NCBI GenBank assembly: GCA_030538085.1
Contig: JAUNUR010000002.1
Coordinates: 1-64,000, forward strand
DNA: 64,000 bases
DNA from: Pseudomonadota bacterium
GTDB taxonomy: Bacteria; Pseudomonadota; Gammaproteobacteria; Burkholderiales; Burkholderiaceae_C
Reading direction: 5' to 3'
Within the stretch, counting starts at the first letter, position 1. The number at the start of each line of letters is the position of its first letter. A program made the position numbers and the translations under genes. Below the pieces are notes generated by a model that did not search any database, was not told the DNA's origin, and saw nothing but the letters and a program-made list of their open reading frames with translations. Positions 10,146 to 17,956 of this stretch are shown here, piece after piece.

Positions 10146-10394
10146 ATGGAAATCATCGTCACCATCATCGTCGGCTTCGTCGTGGGCCTGATCGCGCGCG
10201 CCATCATGCCGGGCAAGCAGAGCATGGGTTTCATCATGACCACCATCCTGGGCATCGTTGGCGCGCTGCTGGCCAGCTACGGCGGCGGCGCACTGGGCCT
10301 GTACGCAGCCGGATCGCCCGTGGGCTGGATCGCGTCGATCATCGGCGCCATCATCGTGCTGTTCATCTACGGCCTGGTGACCAAAAAGCGCTGA
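10146..10394 (+). CDS. GlsB/YeaQ/YmgE family small membrane protein
   Basis: An 82-residue inner-membrane protein with three hydrophobic segments: IIVTIIVGFVVGLIARAI, the GFIMTTILGIVGALLAS helix and GWIASIIGAIIVLFIYGLV. The MPGKQSMGFIMTTILGIVGA loop-helix is the hallmark of the transglycosylase-associated (YeaQ/YmgE) family, linked to general stress in other bacteria. The start ATG follows a GGAAGGGGC Shine-Dalgarno-like run. A separate promoter is likely, since it lies over 100 bp from yheS. Confidence 0.9.
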   Translation: MEIIVTIIVGFVVGLIARAIMPGKQSMGFIMTTILGIVGALLASYGGGALGLYAAGSPVGWIASIIGAIIVLFIYGLVTKKR

Positions 10395-10428
10395 TTCCGC
10401 GCAAGCCACTCACCCACTCCGCAGCGCC

Positions 10429-10998
10429 ATGGTCAAAGTCAAGCCACCCAACGCCATGGAGTTGGCGCGCGGCCACACGCGGCTGGAGCAAGCCGTGCAG
10501 CGCAGCCGCCAGATGCTGCGCAAGCGCGCGCTGGTGGCAGGCGCCGCTGGTCTGGTGCCCTTGCCGGGCCTTGACTGGGCGGCGGATGCCGCCATGCTGA
10601 CGCAGTTGCTGCCCAGGATCAACGCCGAATTCGGCTTAGCGCCACACCAGATCGCCAAGCTGGACGCGCGCGAAAAAGAAAGGGTGCAGAGAGCCATCGC
10701 CATGGTCGGCTCGGTGCTGATTGGCCGTATCGTCACCAGGGGGCTGGTGCTGCGCTTCGCGCGCCTGCTGGGGATGCGGCTGACCACGGCGCAGGTGGCC
10801 AAGTACGTGCCGATTGCCGGGCAACTGGTGTCGGGCGCGCTGGGCTACGCGGCCTTGCAATACCTGGGCGAGCAGCACATCCGCGACTGCGTGCGCGTGG
10901 CGCTGGCCGCGCCGCTGGCACTGCCAGCGCCCGACGATGCGCGCGAACACCGGCAGGACCGCGCGGCGGCCATGGGCGGTGATCCGGCCACTGCCTGA
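10429..10998 (+). CDS. Unrecognised small protein with DUF697/YcjF-like motif
   Basis: 189 residues. The pattern GAAGLVPLPGLDWAADAAML followed by LLPRINAEFGL resembles the amphipathic membrane-associating segment of DUF697/YcjF-type proteins, where a VPxPGLD motif is typical. There are further hydrophobic stretches at about 100-115 and 130-150 (YVPIAGQLVSGALGYAALQY). The N-terminus is basic and the last 30 residues are charged and probably disordered. It lies 34 bp after the YeaQ-like gene and ends before a strong terminator, so the two may share a transcript. Function not known to me. Confidence 0.6.
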   Translation: MVKVKPPNAMELARGHTRLEQAVQRSRQMLRKRALVAGAAGLVPLPGLDWAADAAMLTQLLPRINAEFGLAPHQIAKLDAREKERVQRAIAMVGSVLIGRIVTRGLVLRFARLLGMRLTTAQVAKYVPIAGQLVSGALGYAALQYLGEQHIRDCVRVALAAPLALPAPDDAREHRQDRAAAMGGDPATA

Positions 10999-11020
10999 CT
11001 GGAGGGGCGCCTTCAGCAAG

Positions 11021-11046
11021 AAAAAGCCGGCAGAGCCGGCTTTTTT
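11021..11046. terminator. Bidirectional intrinsic terminator
   Basis: AAAAAGCCGGC, a 3-base loop, then GCCGGCTTTTTT. The A and T tracts make it work both for the upstream plus-strand gene and for puuD arriving on the minus strand. Confidence 0.85.
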
Positions 11047-11058
11047 CATGGGATGGCA

Positions 11059-12267
11059 CTACCCGCCCTGCCCTTCGAACCAGCGCGCCACCAGCGCGCG
11101 CTCGGCATCCGTCATGTGCGTCGCGTTCGACAAGGGCATGATCCGGGTGACCACTACCTGCTGGTAGATCAGTTGCGCGTTCTTCTCCACCAGCGCCTGC
11201 GAATCCAGCCGCAGGTTCTTCATCTGCAGCGCCTCGCCGTGGCACGACACGCAGCGCTCGGCCACCACCGGCGCGATCTGGGCATAGCCCACGCTGGCCG
11301 GCAACTCGGCCACACCCGTTGCCGGCGCGGGCCGCATCCAGGCCATCAGGCCCAGCAGCACCAGTACGCCGGCGGCCGCGAACGGCCACGGGTTGCGGGC
11401 GCGGCCATGGTGCCAGCCGTGGCGCTGCACGAAGAACTGGCGAATCAGCGCGCCCGCCAGCATCAACAGGCACAGCACCAGCCAGCGCCGCGGATGGCTG
11501 GTGAGAAAACCGTAGTGGTTGCTCAGCATGGCGATCAGCACCGGCAGCGTGAAGTAGGTGTTGTGCACACTGCGCTGCTTGCCACGCTTGCCGTGGATGG
11601 CCAGCGCGCCGACGTCGTAGGGCTGCCCGCTGGTCATGGCGGCCACCACCTTGCGCTGGCCGGGGATGATCCAGAAGAACACGTTGGCGCTCATCGCCGT
11701 GGCCAGCATGGCACCAATGATGAGGAAGGCCGCGCGCCCCGCGAACAACTGGCAGGCCAGCCAGGCCGCGAACGCCACCACCACCACCAGCAACGCGCCG
11801 ACGATGCGCTCGCCATTCGGCCGGAAGCCGAACACGCGACAAATCAGGTCGTACACCCCCCAGAACGCCACCAAAAAGCCCACCGCCGCGAAGCCCGCGG
11901 CCATCGGCGACCAGTCGAGCACCTGCTTGTCGACCAGGAAGGCACTGGCGTTCCACAGATACAGCACCGCGAACAGTGCAAAGCCCGACAGCCAGGTGGA
12001 GTAGCTCTCCCAATAGAACCAGTGCAGCTTGCTGTCGATGCCGCCCTTGGGCGCCACCATGTATTTCTGCGGGTTGTAGAAACCACCGCCGTGCACCGCC
12101 CACATGGCACCGTCCACGCCCTTGGCCTTCAGGTCGTCAGCGGTGGGCGCCAGCAGGTTGTTGTCGAGAAAGACGAAATAGAACGACGAGCCGATCCAGG
12201 CGATGGCCACGATCACGTGCAGCCAGCGCAGCAGCAGGTTGGCCCAGTCCAGCAGATAAGCGTCCAT
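11059..12267 (-). CDS. puuD: Membrane-bound urate hydroxylase with C-terminal cytochrome c domain
   Basis: 402 residues from ATG 12267; a longer frame to 12369 has no support. The N-terminal part (1 to about 310) holds about eight membrane helices, starting LLLRWLHVIVAIAWIGSSFYF, which is the DUF989 urate hydroxylase domain. The C-terminal part is a periplasmic cytochrome c domain with CVSCH heme attachment at about residues 347-351 and a distal Met in RIMPLSNATHM. The family oxidises urate to 5-hydroxyisourate and passes electrons to the respiratory chain rather than making hydrogen peroxide. It lies next to uraH and the allantoin-pathway genes, which fits this role. Confidence 0.92.
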   Translation of the reverse strand: MDAYLLDWANLLLRWLHVIVAIAWIGSSFYFVFLDNNLLAPTADDLKAKGVDGAMWAVHGGGFYNPQKYMVAPKGGIDSKLHWFYWESYSTWLSGFALFAVLYLWNASAFLVDKQVLDWSPMAAGFAAVGFLVAFWGVYDLICRVFGFRPNGERIVGALLVVVVAFAAWLACQLFAGRAAFLIIGAMLATAMSANVFFWIIPGQRKVVAAMTSGQPYDVGALAIHGKRGKQRSVHNTYFTLPVLIAMLSNHYGFLTSHPRRWLVLCLLMLAGALIRQFFVQRHGWHHGRARNPWPFAAAGVLVLLGLMAWMRPAPATGVAELPASVGYAQIAPVVAERCVSCHGEALQMKNLRLDSQALVEKNAQLIYQQVVVTRIMPLSNATHMTDAERALVARWFEGQGG

Positions 12268-12540
12268 GCGCGGATTTCCCTTCAACCTAGGAACAATGAG
12301 CTCGCCACCGCGGGCGCTGCGAGCCATGCAAGGTGATCGCGCTTGAGATGCTGCCCGCCCGGCGGGCATGCAGACACCTCCCTGGGCACCGCTGCGACCG
12401 GCGCCCAGTGTACGGGACGGCTTTCAGCGTGGGGTTTACGCAGCGTTTTCGTGCATCCGCCCGGCAACCTGGCAGCCTTTGCACCCAATGCGATCACAAA
12501 TCGGCGAAAATAGCGGGTTTTCCGCCAGCACGGCGCCTTC

Positions 12541-12570
12541 TCGCTTATCAACAAGTCGCTTATCAACAAG
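12541..12570. repeat. Tandem duplication of a 15-mer upstream of a small gene
   Basis: TCGCTTATCAACAAG occurs twice with no gap at 12541-12555 and 12556-12570, 11 bp before the ATG of the 52-residue gene. The rest of the 12268-12540 gap holds no recognisable element beyond the likely puuD promoter region. Confidence 0.85.
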
Positions 12571-12581
12571 GATTCAAAACC

Positions 12582-12740
12582 ATGGGCAACAAGATCATTA
12601 CCGAAGCCATGCGCAAAGCCACCCCGCCTCTGCCCGGCGCGCCCCGCCTGAAGCAGGGCAACGGCCAGAAAGGCAGCCTGGAGCGCGGCGTGCACACGCG
12701 CAACAAGAAGAACCCAGGCAAGCGCCCGCACCAGGGCTGA
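12582..12740 (+). CDS. Small basic hypothetical protein (52 aa)
   Basis: A 52-residue, strongly basic protein: MGNKIITEAMRKATPPLPGA, then a Lys/Arg/Gly/Asn-rich tail ending NKKNPGKRPHQG. It has no membrane segment or cysteine. The tandem AACAAGGATTC just upstream could supply an AAGGA-type ribosome site, and an intrinsic terminator follows 31 bp after the stop, so it looks like an independent short transcript. I do not recognise the family; nucleic-acid binding is only suggested by charge. Confidence 0.6.
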   Translation: MGNKIITEAMRKATPPLPGAPRLKQGNGQKGSLERGVHTRNKKNPGKRPHQG

Positions 12741-12770
12741 GCAAGCAGCCTGGCGCTGCATGACTCCAAC

Positions 12771-12794
12771 AATGGCGCCGCAGGCGCCATTTTT
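12771..12794. terminator. Intrinsic terminator
   Basis: AATGGCGCC, loop GCA, GGCGCCATT then a T run. It sits between the small basic gene (plus) and uraH (minus) and may serve both. Confidence 0.8.
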
Positions 12795-12834
12795 CATGCC
12801 CGGTCGCGCCTCGTTGCCGATCATCCGTCCATCC

Positions 12835-13188
12835 TCAAGACCCGCGGTAAGTCGAATAACTCCAGGGACTGACCAGCAGGGGGACGTGGTAATGCTGGTC
12901 GGCATGGGCAATGCCGAAATCCAGATTCACCACATCCAGAAACGGCGGCTCGGGCAACGCAACGCCACGCGCGCGGAAGTACGCCGCCACCGAGAACGCC
13001 AAGCGGTAACTGCCCACGCGCAGACTGGCGTTGTCGTACAGCGGCCCGTCGGGGTTGCGTCCGTCCGCGTTCAGCGTCAGGCGCTTGACCAGCGTGGCCG
13101 CGGCCCCGCGCAGTTCATAAAGAGCCACCTCCATGCCCGCCGCGGGCGTGCCGTGCATGGTGTCCAGAACATGGGTACTCAATCCCAT
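12835..13188 (-). CDS. uraH: 5-hydroxyisourate hydrolase (transthyretin-like)
   Basis: 117 residues from ATG 13188; the in-frame extension to 13230 runs into the divergent promoter. It converts 5-hydroxyisourate to OHCU, the step after PuuD. Family signatures are the N-terminal GLSTHVLDTMHGTPAAGM (catalytic His), the RNPDGPL motif (Arg) and the C-terminal HYHVPLLVSPWSYSTYRGS, which ends in the YRGS tetrapeptide diagnostic of HIU hydrolase as opposed to transthyretin. It is divergently transcribed from the GntR regulator. Confidence 0.95.
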   Translation of the reverse strand: MGLSTHVLDTMHGTPAAGMEVALYELRGAAATLVKRLTLNADGRNPDGPLYDNASLRVGSYRLAFSVAAYFRARGVALPEPPFLDVVNLDFGIAHADQHYHVPLLVSPWSYSTYRGS

Positions 13189-13261
13189 CAGAGCCTCGCT
13201 TTCGTAATCTGTGCACAAAAGTGTATGCAATTTTTCAATTCATGCCTATGATGGCATCGTC
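13189..13261. promoter_or_regulatory. Divergent promoter/operator region of uraH and the GntR-family regulator
   Basis: A 73-bp AT-rich gap between divergent starts. GTGTATGCAA at 13221-13230 resembles the TGTATACA-type half-palindromes bound by FCD-group GntR regulators, and AATTTTTCAATT next to it is a near-palindrome. It is a likely autoregulatory site, but only inferred from position and pattern. Confidence 0.45.
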
Positions 13262-13933
13262 ATGGAAGCCTCTGCCACCGCCACGATCGTCAAGGCGCTG
13301 ACGCGCGCCATCGTCGATCACCGCCTGCATTCCGGCACCAAGCTGGTGGAGCAGACGCTCGCGAATCATTTCGGTGTTTCCCGCACGCTGGTGCGGCAGG
13401 CTTTGTTCCAGTTGTCGCAAAAGCGCCTGGTCACGCTGGAGCCCTCGCGCGGCGCCTTCGTCGCCAGTCCATCGGCCGATGAGGCGCGTCAGGTCTTCGT
13501 CGTGCGGCGCATGCTGGAGGTCGAACTCACCCGCGCTTTCGTCAGCCAGGCCACCCCGGCGCATATCGACACCTTGCGCCAGCACGTGGAGCAAGAGCAA
13601 GCCGCCGTGGCGCGGGGCGACGTGGCTGGCCGGACCGAACTGCTCGGCGATTTTCACGTCGTGATGGCCGAACTGCTGGGCAACGCGGTGCTGGCCGAAG
13701 TGCTGCGCGACCTGCTGGCGCGGTGCGCCATCGCCATCCTGATGTACCAAAGCAGCAGCGCCGCGCACGATTCAGTGGCCGAACACGCCCAGCTGGTGGA
13801 GTGCTTCGCCACCGGCGACGTAACGCAGGCCGTCGAATTGATGCGCGCGCACCTCGACCACGTGGAAGCGGGACTCCATCTGGATCAACCGATGCCGACA
13901 CATGATCTGAAATCGGCGCTGGCCCTTGTATGA
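13262..13933 (+). CDS. GntR-family (FadR/FCD type) regulator of purine catabolism
   Basis: 223 residues from ATG 13262. The N-terminal winged helix (about 1-70) includes GTKLVEQTLANHFGVSRTLV and the LEPSRGAFVASPS wing; the C-terminal all-helical FCD ligand domain carries DFHVVMAELLGN and the AEHAQLVECFATGD histidine region expected to bind metal and effector. It is divergent from uraH and heads the puuE to permease gene run. Control by a purine intermediate such as allantoin or urate is inferred from the neighbours. Confidence 0.85.
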   Translation: MEASATATIVKALTRAIVDHRLHSGTKLVEQTLANHFGVSRTLVRQALFQLSQKRLVTLEPSRGAFVASPSADEARQVFVVRRMLEVELTRAFVSQATPAHIDTLRQHVEQEQAAVARGDVAGRTELLGDFHVVMAELLGNAVLAEVLRDLLARCAIAILMYQSSSAAHDSVAEHAQLVECFATGDVTQAVELMRAHLDHVEAGLHLDQPMPTHDLKSALALV

Positions 13934-13964
13934 CGGCCAGCGCCAGTCAAACCGCCTTCATGCC

Positions 13965-14939
13965 ATGAACCCCCACGTCTACGACTGCACCGCCCCCTAC
14001 CCCCGCGATCTGGCGGGCTACGGCGCCGACGTGCCGCACGCCCGTTGGCCGGGCGGCGCGCGCATCGCGGTGCAGTTCGTCCTCAACTACGAGGAAGGCG
14101 GCGAAAACTGCGTGCTGCATGGCGACGCGGCGAGCGAACAATTCCTCAGCGAAATGTTCAACCCCGCCGCCTACCCCGAGCGCCACCTGTCCATGGAAGG
14201 CATCTACGAATACGGCTCGCGCGCCGGGGTCTGGCGCATCCTGCGCGAATTCGACGCGCGCGGCTGGCCGCTGACCGTCTTCGGCGTGGCCAGCGCCCTG
14301 GCCCGCTACCCCGAAATGGTGAAAGCCTTTCAACGGCGCGGTGACGAGATCGCCTGCCACGGCCTCAAGTGGATCCACTACCAGAACATCGAAGAAGCCA
14401 CCGAGCGCGCCCACATGGCGGAGGCGCTGGACATCGTCGAAAAACTCAGCGGCCAGCGCCCGCTGGGCTGGTACACCGGGCGCGACAGCCCCAACACGCG
14501 CCGCCTGGTGGCGGACGACGGGCGCCTGCTCTACGACAGCGACTACTACGGCGACGACCTGCCCCTCTGGATGAAGGTGCGCCGCACCGACGGCGAAGTC
14601 GTGCCGCACCTGGTGGTGCCCTACACGCTCGATTGCAACGACATGCGCTTCGCGCTACCGCAGGGCTACAGCCATGCCGATCCGTTCTATCAGTACCTGA
14701 AAGACACGTTCGACGCGCTCTATGCCGAAGGCGACCCGAACGGCCTGGATCGGCCCAAGATGATGAGCATCGGCATGCACTGCCGCCTGCTGGGCCGGCC
14801 AGGGCGCATCACCGCGCTGCAGCGTTTTCTGGAACATATTGCACGGCATGAGGGAGTTTGGGTCTGCCGAAGGATCGACATCGCGCAACATTGGTGCGAG
14901 GCTCATCCTTTTAGTTTTTCCAAGGGTTCCCTCCAATGA
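13965..14939 (+). CDS. puuE: Cofactor-independent allantoinase, polysaccharide deacetylase fold
   Basis: 324 residues from ATG 13965. PuuE hydrolyses allantoin to allantoate. The start region DLAGYGADVPHARWPGGARI with VQFVLNYEEGGE is characteristic of PuuE, followed by SMEGIYEYGSRAGVWRILRE, DEIACHGLKWIHYQ and the ALDIVEKLSGQRPLGWYTGR active-site stretch. The usual deacetylase Asp metal ligand is replaced by Glu in NYEEG, as in this subfamily. The stop overlaps the next gene's ATG (ATGA). Confidence 0.93.
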   Translation: MNPHVYDCTAPYPRDLAGYGADVPHARWPGGARIAVQFVLNYEEGGENCVLHGDAASEQFLSEMFNPAAYPERHLSMEGIYEYGSRAGVWRILREFDARGWPLTVFGVASALARYPEMVKAFQRRGDEIACHGLKWIHYQNIEEATERAHMAEALDIVEKLSGQRPLGWYTGRDSPNTRRLVADDGRLLYDSDYYGDDLPLWMKVRRTDGEVVPHLVVPYTLDCNDMRFALPQGYSHADPFYQYLKDTFDALYAEGDPNGLDRPKMMSIGMHCRLLGRPGRITALQRFLEHIARHEGVWVCRRIDIAQHWCEAHPFSFSKGSLQ

Positions 14940-16057
14940 CACGCAAGCAAAAATCAGTTAGCCGTTTTTTCACCCTGACTGCCAGCATGGCGGCCGCGCT
15001 GCTGGCCTGCGCTGGTCATGCACAGGCTCAAAACCAGATGGAGGTCGCCCAGATCGTCCCGCTGAGTGGCCCCCTGGCCAGCGTGGGCAAGGAAATCAAC
15101 TCCATCACCCAGGCAACGATCGCGGCCTTCAACAAGACCGGCGGCACCCAGATCGTGCTGAAGACCTATGACGATGGCAACGTCGCCGACAGATCCACCC
15201 AGCTCGCCACCCAGGCAACGGCGCATGCACAAGCGCTGATCTCGTGCTTCGGCTCGGTCGGCTGCATGGCGCAGCAAAAAGTCAGCGCCACGGCCGGTGT
15301 GCCCCTGATCGGCCCCATCGCGGGTGCCGCGCCGCTGCGCGGCAAGGCGGCCGCGCTGACTTACGCCGTGCGCGCTTCCGCCACCAGCGAAGTGGGCCGT
15401 CTGCTCAACTTCGCCGATACCACCGGGCTCAACGCCGTGGCGGTGCTGGTGCAGGATGATGGCTTTGGCCGCTCCTACGCGGCGGAAATCGACAAACTCG
15501 CGCCCGACCATGCCAAGCTCAAAATCACCAGGGCCATGTTCAACCCCGCCTCCGCCGACTATGGCAAGGCATTGGCCGAGCTGACGGCCGCCAGCCCCAA
15601 CGTGCTGCTCCTGCTGGCCAACTCGGCGCATTCCACCGGCTTTTTGAATGCCTGGAAGAACAAGCAGCCCCTGCCCTTCGTGCTGAACCTGGCGGGTCAG
15701 GCCAACTCGCAGTTCGCCGCCGGCATGAAAGGCTTCGTCGGCACGGCTGCGTTCGCCACCGTCACGCCCAGTCCCTGGGAGCAGAAACTGCCCGTCCAGC
15801 GCGACTACCAGAGCGTGGCCAAGGCCGCCGGCCTGCAGCCGTCCTACCTGGGCTTCGAGGCCTACCTGAACGCCCGCGCCCTGACCGAGGCCGTCAAGCA
15901 CGCCAAATCAACCACCAAGGGCGATCTGGCCCGCTGGCTAGACTCCACGCCAGGCATCGACCTGGGCGGCTACCGTCTCAGCTACTCGGGCGAGAAACTC
16001 GGCTCCAACTTCACCGACCTGTCGGTGCTGCTGCCCGACGGCAGCTACCGACACTGA
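14936..16057 (+). CDS. ABC transporter substrate-binding protein, branched-chain amino acid/amide type, orphan
   Basis: 373 residues with a Sec signal peptide (FFTLTASMAAALLACAGHAQA, cleavage at about residue 31) and the periplasmic binding fold type I: VAQIVPLSGPLASVGKEINS near the start and GFEAYLNARALTEAVK near the end. The family binds amino acids, amides or urea derivatives for import. No LivHMFG-type permease or ATPase genes follow, so it depends on partners elsewhere or acts as a sensor component. Its overlap with puuE and position before uraD-allC suggest a purine-derived ligand such as allantoin, which is inference. Confidence 0.85.
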   Translation: MTRKQKSVSRFFTLTASMAAALLACAGHAQAQNQMEVAQIVPLSGPLASVGKEINSITQATIAAFNKTGGTQIVLKTYDDGNVADRSTQLATQATAHAQALISCFGSVGCMAQQKVSATAGVPLIGPIAGAAPLRGKAAALTYAVRASATSEVGRLLNFADTTGLNAVAVLVQDDGFGRSYAAEIDKLAPDHAKLKITRAMFNPASADYGKALAELTAASPNVLLLLANSAHSTGFLNAWKNKQPLPFVLNLAGQANSQFAAGMKGFVGTAAFATVTPSPWEQKLPVQRDYQSVAKAAGLQPSYLGFEAYLNARALTEAVKHAKSTTKGDLARWLDSTPGIDLGGYRLSYSGEKLGSNFTDLSVLLPDGSYRH

Positions 16058-16092
16058 CCGAAAGGGCGCGCGCGCCCACCCGAAAGCAGTTT

Positions 16093-17913
16093 GTGCACTT
16101 GACTCTTGACCAACTCAATGCCGCCTCCCAGGCGGAAGCCGAACAACTGCTGGATGGGCTGTACGAGCACACGCCCTGGATCGCCGCCGAGGCATTGCGG
16201 CAGCGGCCGTTCCGGTCGCTGGCGCATCTGAAGCACACGATGACGCAGGTGCTGGCGCGCGCCGGCACCGAGCGTCAACTGGCCCTGATCCGTGCCCACC
16301 CCGAACTGGCGGGCAAGGCCATGGTGGCCAAGACCCTGACGGCCGAATCAACCAACGAGCAAGGCAAGGCCGGCCTGACCGAATGCACACCCGAGGAATT
16401 CGCGCGCATCCAGCAGCTCAACGCCGACTACAACACCAGATTCGGCTTTCCTTTCATCCTGGCCGTGCGCGGGCCGCGCGGCAGCGGGCTGGCGAAGGCG
16501 CAAATCATCGACACCTTCGCACGCCGGCTGCACAACCACCCGGATTTCGAGCTGGCCGAGGCCGTGCGCAACATCCACCGCATCGCCGAAATCCGCCTGG
16601 CCGACAAGTTCGGCGCCGAGCCCGTACTGGGCAACGACGTGTGGGACTGGCATGAGAAGCTGGCCCAGCACAGCGACGCGGGCCATGCCGAGCAAGGCCA
16701 GCTGACGGTGACCTACCTGACCGATGCGCACCGCGCCTGCGCGCACCGGCTCAGCCAGACCATGCGCGACGCCGGCTTCGACGACGTGGCCACCGATGCC
16801 GTGGGCAACGTCGTCGGCCGTTACCACGCCGACCCGTCGGTGCCCAACGCGAAAACGCTGCTGACCGGCAGCCATTACGACACCGTGCGCAACGGCGGCA
16901 AATACGATGGACGGCTGGGCATTTTCGTGCCCATGGCCTGCGTGCGCGAACTGGCGCGCGCGGGCCGCCGCCTGCCGTTCGGCATCGAGGTCGTCGGTTT
17001 CGCCGAAGAAGAAGGCCAGCGCTTCAAGGCCACCTTCCTGGGTTCGAGCGCCCTGATTGGCGACTTCCAGGCCGGCTGGCTGGAACAGCAAGACGCCGAT
17101 GGCATCACCCTGCGCCAGGCCATGCAGCACGCGGGCCTGTGCATCGACGACATTCCCAAGCTCAAGCGCGACCCCGCCCGATACCTGGGTTTCGTCGAAG
17201 TCCATATCGAGCAAGGCCCGGTACTGAATGAGCTGAATCTGCCGCTGGGCGTGGTCACCTCCATCAACGGCAGCATCCGCTTCCTGGGCGAATTCATCGG
17301 CCAGGCCAGCCACGCCGGCACCACGCCCATGGACCGGCGCCGCGACGCCGCCTGCGCCGCCGCTGAACTGGCGCTGTATCTGGAAGAACGCGCGGCCAGG
17401 GACGGCGATTCGGTGGCCACCATGGGGCAGCTCGGCGTGCCCAACGGCTCGATCAACGTGGTGCCCGGCCGCTGCGCGTTCTCGCTTGATCTGCGCGCGC
17501 CCCACGACACCCAGCGCGACCAGCTGACCGCCGACGTGCTGGCGCGCATCGAGCACATCGCCACGCGCCGTGGCCTGTCGTTCAGGCTGGAGGAAACCAT
17601 GCGCGCCAACGCGGCACCCAGCGCCCCGGCCTGGCAGGCCCGCTGGGAGCGCGCCGTCGAATCGCTGGGGCTACCGGCATGGCGCATGCCCAGTGGCGCC
17701 GGCCACGACGCCATGAAACTGCATGAAGTGATGCCGCAGGCCATGCTGTTCGTGCGCGGTGAAAACGCCGGCATCAGCCACAACCCGCTTGAATCCACCA
17801 CCGCGCACGACATGGAGCTGGCGGTGCGTGCCATGCAGCGGCTGCTGGATGACCTCGCTTCGCTCGATGACGGCGCTGCGCGCCATGACGTCGCCGCTGC
17901 GCGGCATCCATGA
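16093..17913 (+). CDS. Fused OHCU decarboxylase (UraD) and allantoate amidohydrolase (AllC-like)
   Basis: A 606-residue two-domain protein from GTG 16093. Residues 1 to about 175 are OHCU decarboxylase: AHPELAGK, the FGFPFILAV motif and the ElRnIhrIaEiRL helix. Residues about 195-590 are an M20-type amidase/hydantoinase: TGSHYDTVRNGGKYDGRLGI, GFAEEEGQRF, EVHIEQGP, SHAGTTPMDRR and the C-terminal SGAGHDAM and ISHNP motifs. The first domain yields S-allantoin from OHCU; the second splits allantoate, two steps later. The fusion is known in some Betaproteobacteria. The last 20 residues (LASLDDGAARHDVAAARHP) look like low-complexity extension. Confidence 0.92.
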   Translation: MHLTLDQLNAASQAEAEQLLDGLYEHTPWIAAEALRQRPFRSLAHLKHTMTQVLARAGTERQLALIRAHPELAGKAMVAKTLTAESTNEQGKAGLTECTPEEFARIQQLNADYNTRFGFPFILAVRGPRGSGLAKAQIIDTFARRLHNHPDFELAEAVRNIHRIAEIRLADKFGAEPVLGNDVWDWHEKLAQHSDAGHAEQGQLTVTYLTDAHRACAHRLSQTMRDAGFDDVATDAVGNVVGRYHADPSVPNAKTLLTGSHYDTVRNGGKYDGRLGIFVPMACVRELARAGRRLPFGIEVVGFAEEEGQRFKATFLGSSALIGDFQAGWLEQQDADGITLRQAMQHAGLCIDDIPKLKRDPARYLGFVEVHIEQGPVLNELNLPLGVVTSINGSIRFLGEFIGQASHAGTTPMDRRRDAACAAAELALYLEERAARDGDSVATMGQLGVPNGSINVVPGRCAFSLDLRAPHDTQRDQLTADVLARIEHIATRRGLSFRLEETMRANAAPSAPAWQARWERAVESLGLPAWRMPSGAGHDAMKLHEVMPQAMLFVRGENAGISHNPLESTTAHDMELAVRAMQRLLDDLASLDDGAARHDVAAARHP

Positions 17914-17956
17914 CCGCAGCGGCTGAGTCATTTGTCATTCAAACCAAAACCCCGCC

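Noticed and set aside
13211..13261. Extended N-terminus of the GntR regulator from 13211
   Set aside because: These codons cross the likely operator, and the winged-helix domain starts right after ATG 13262.
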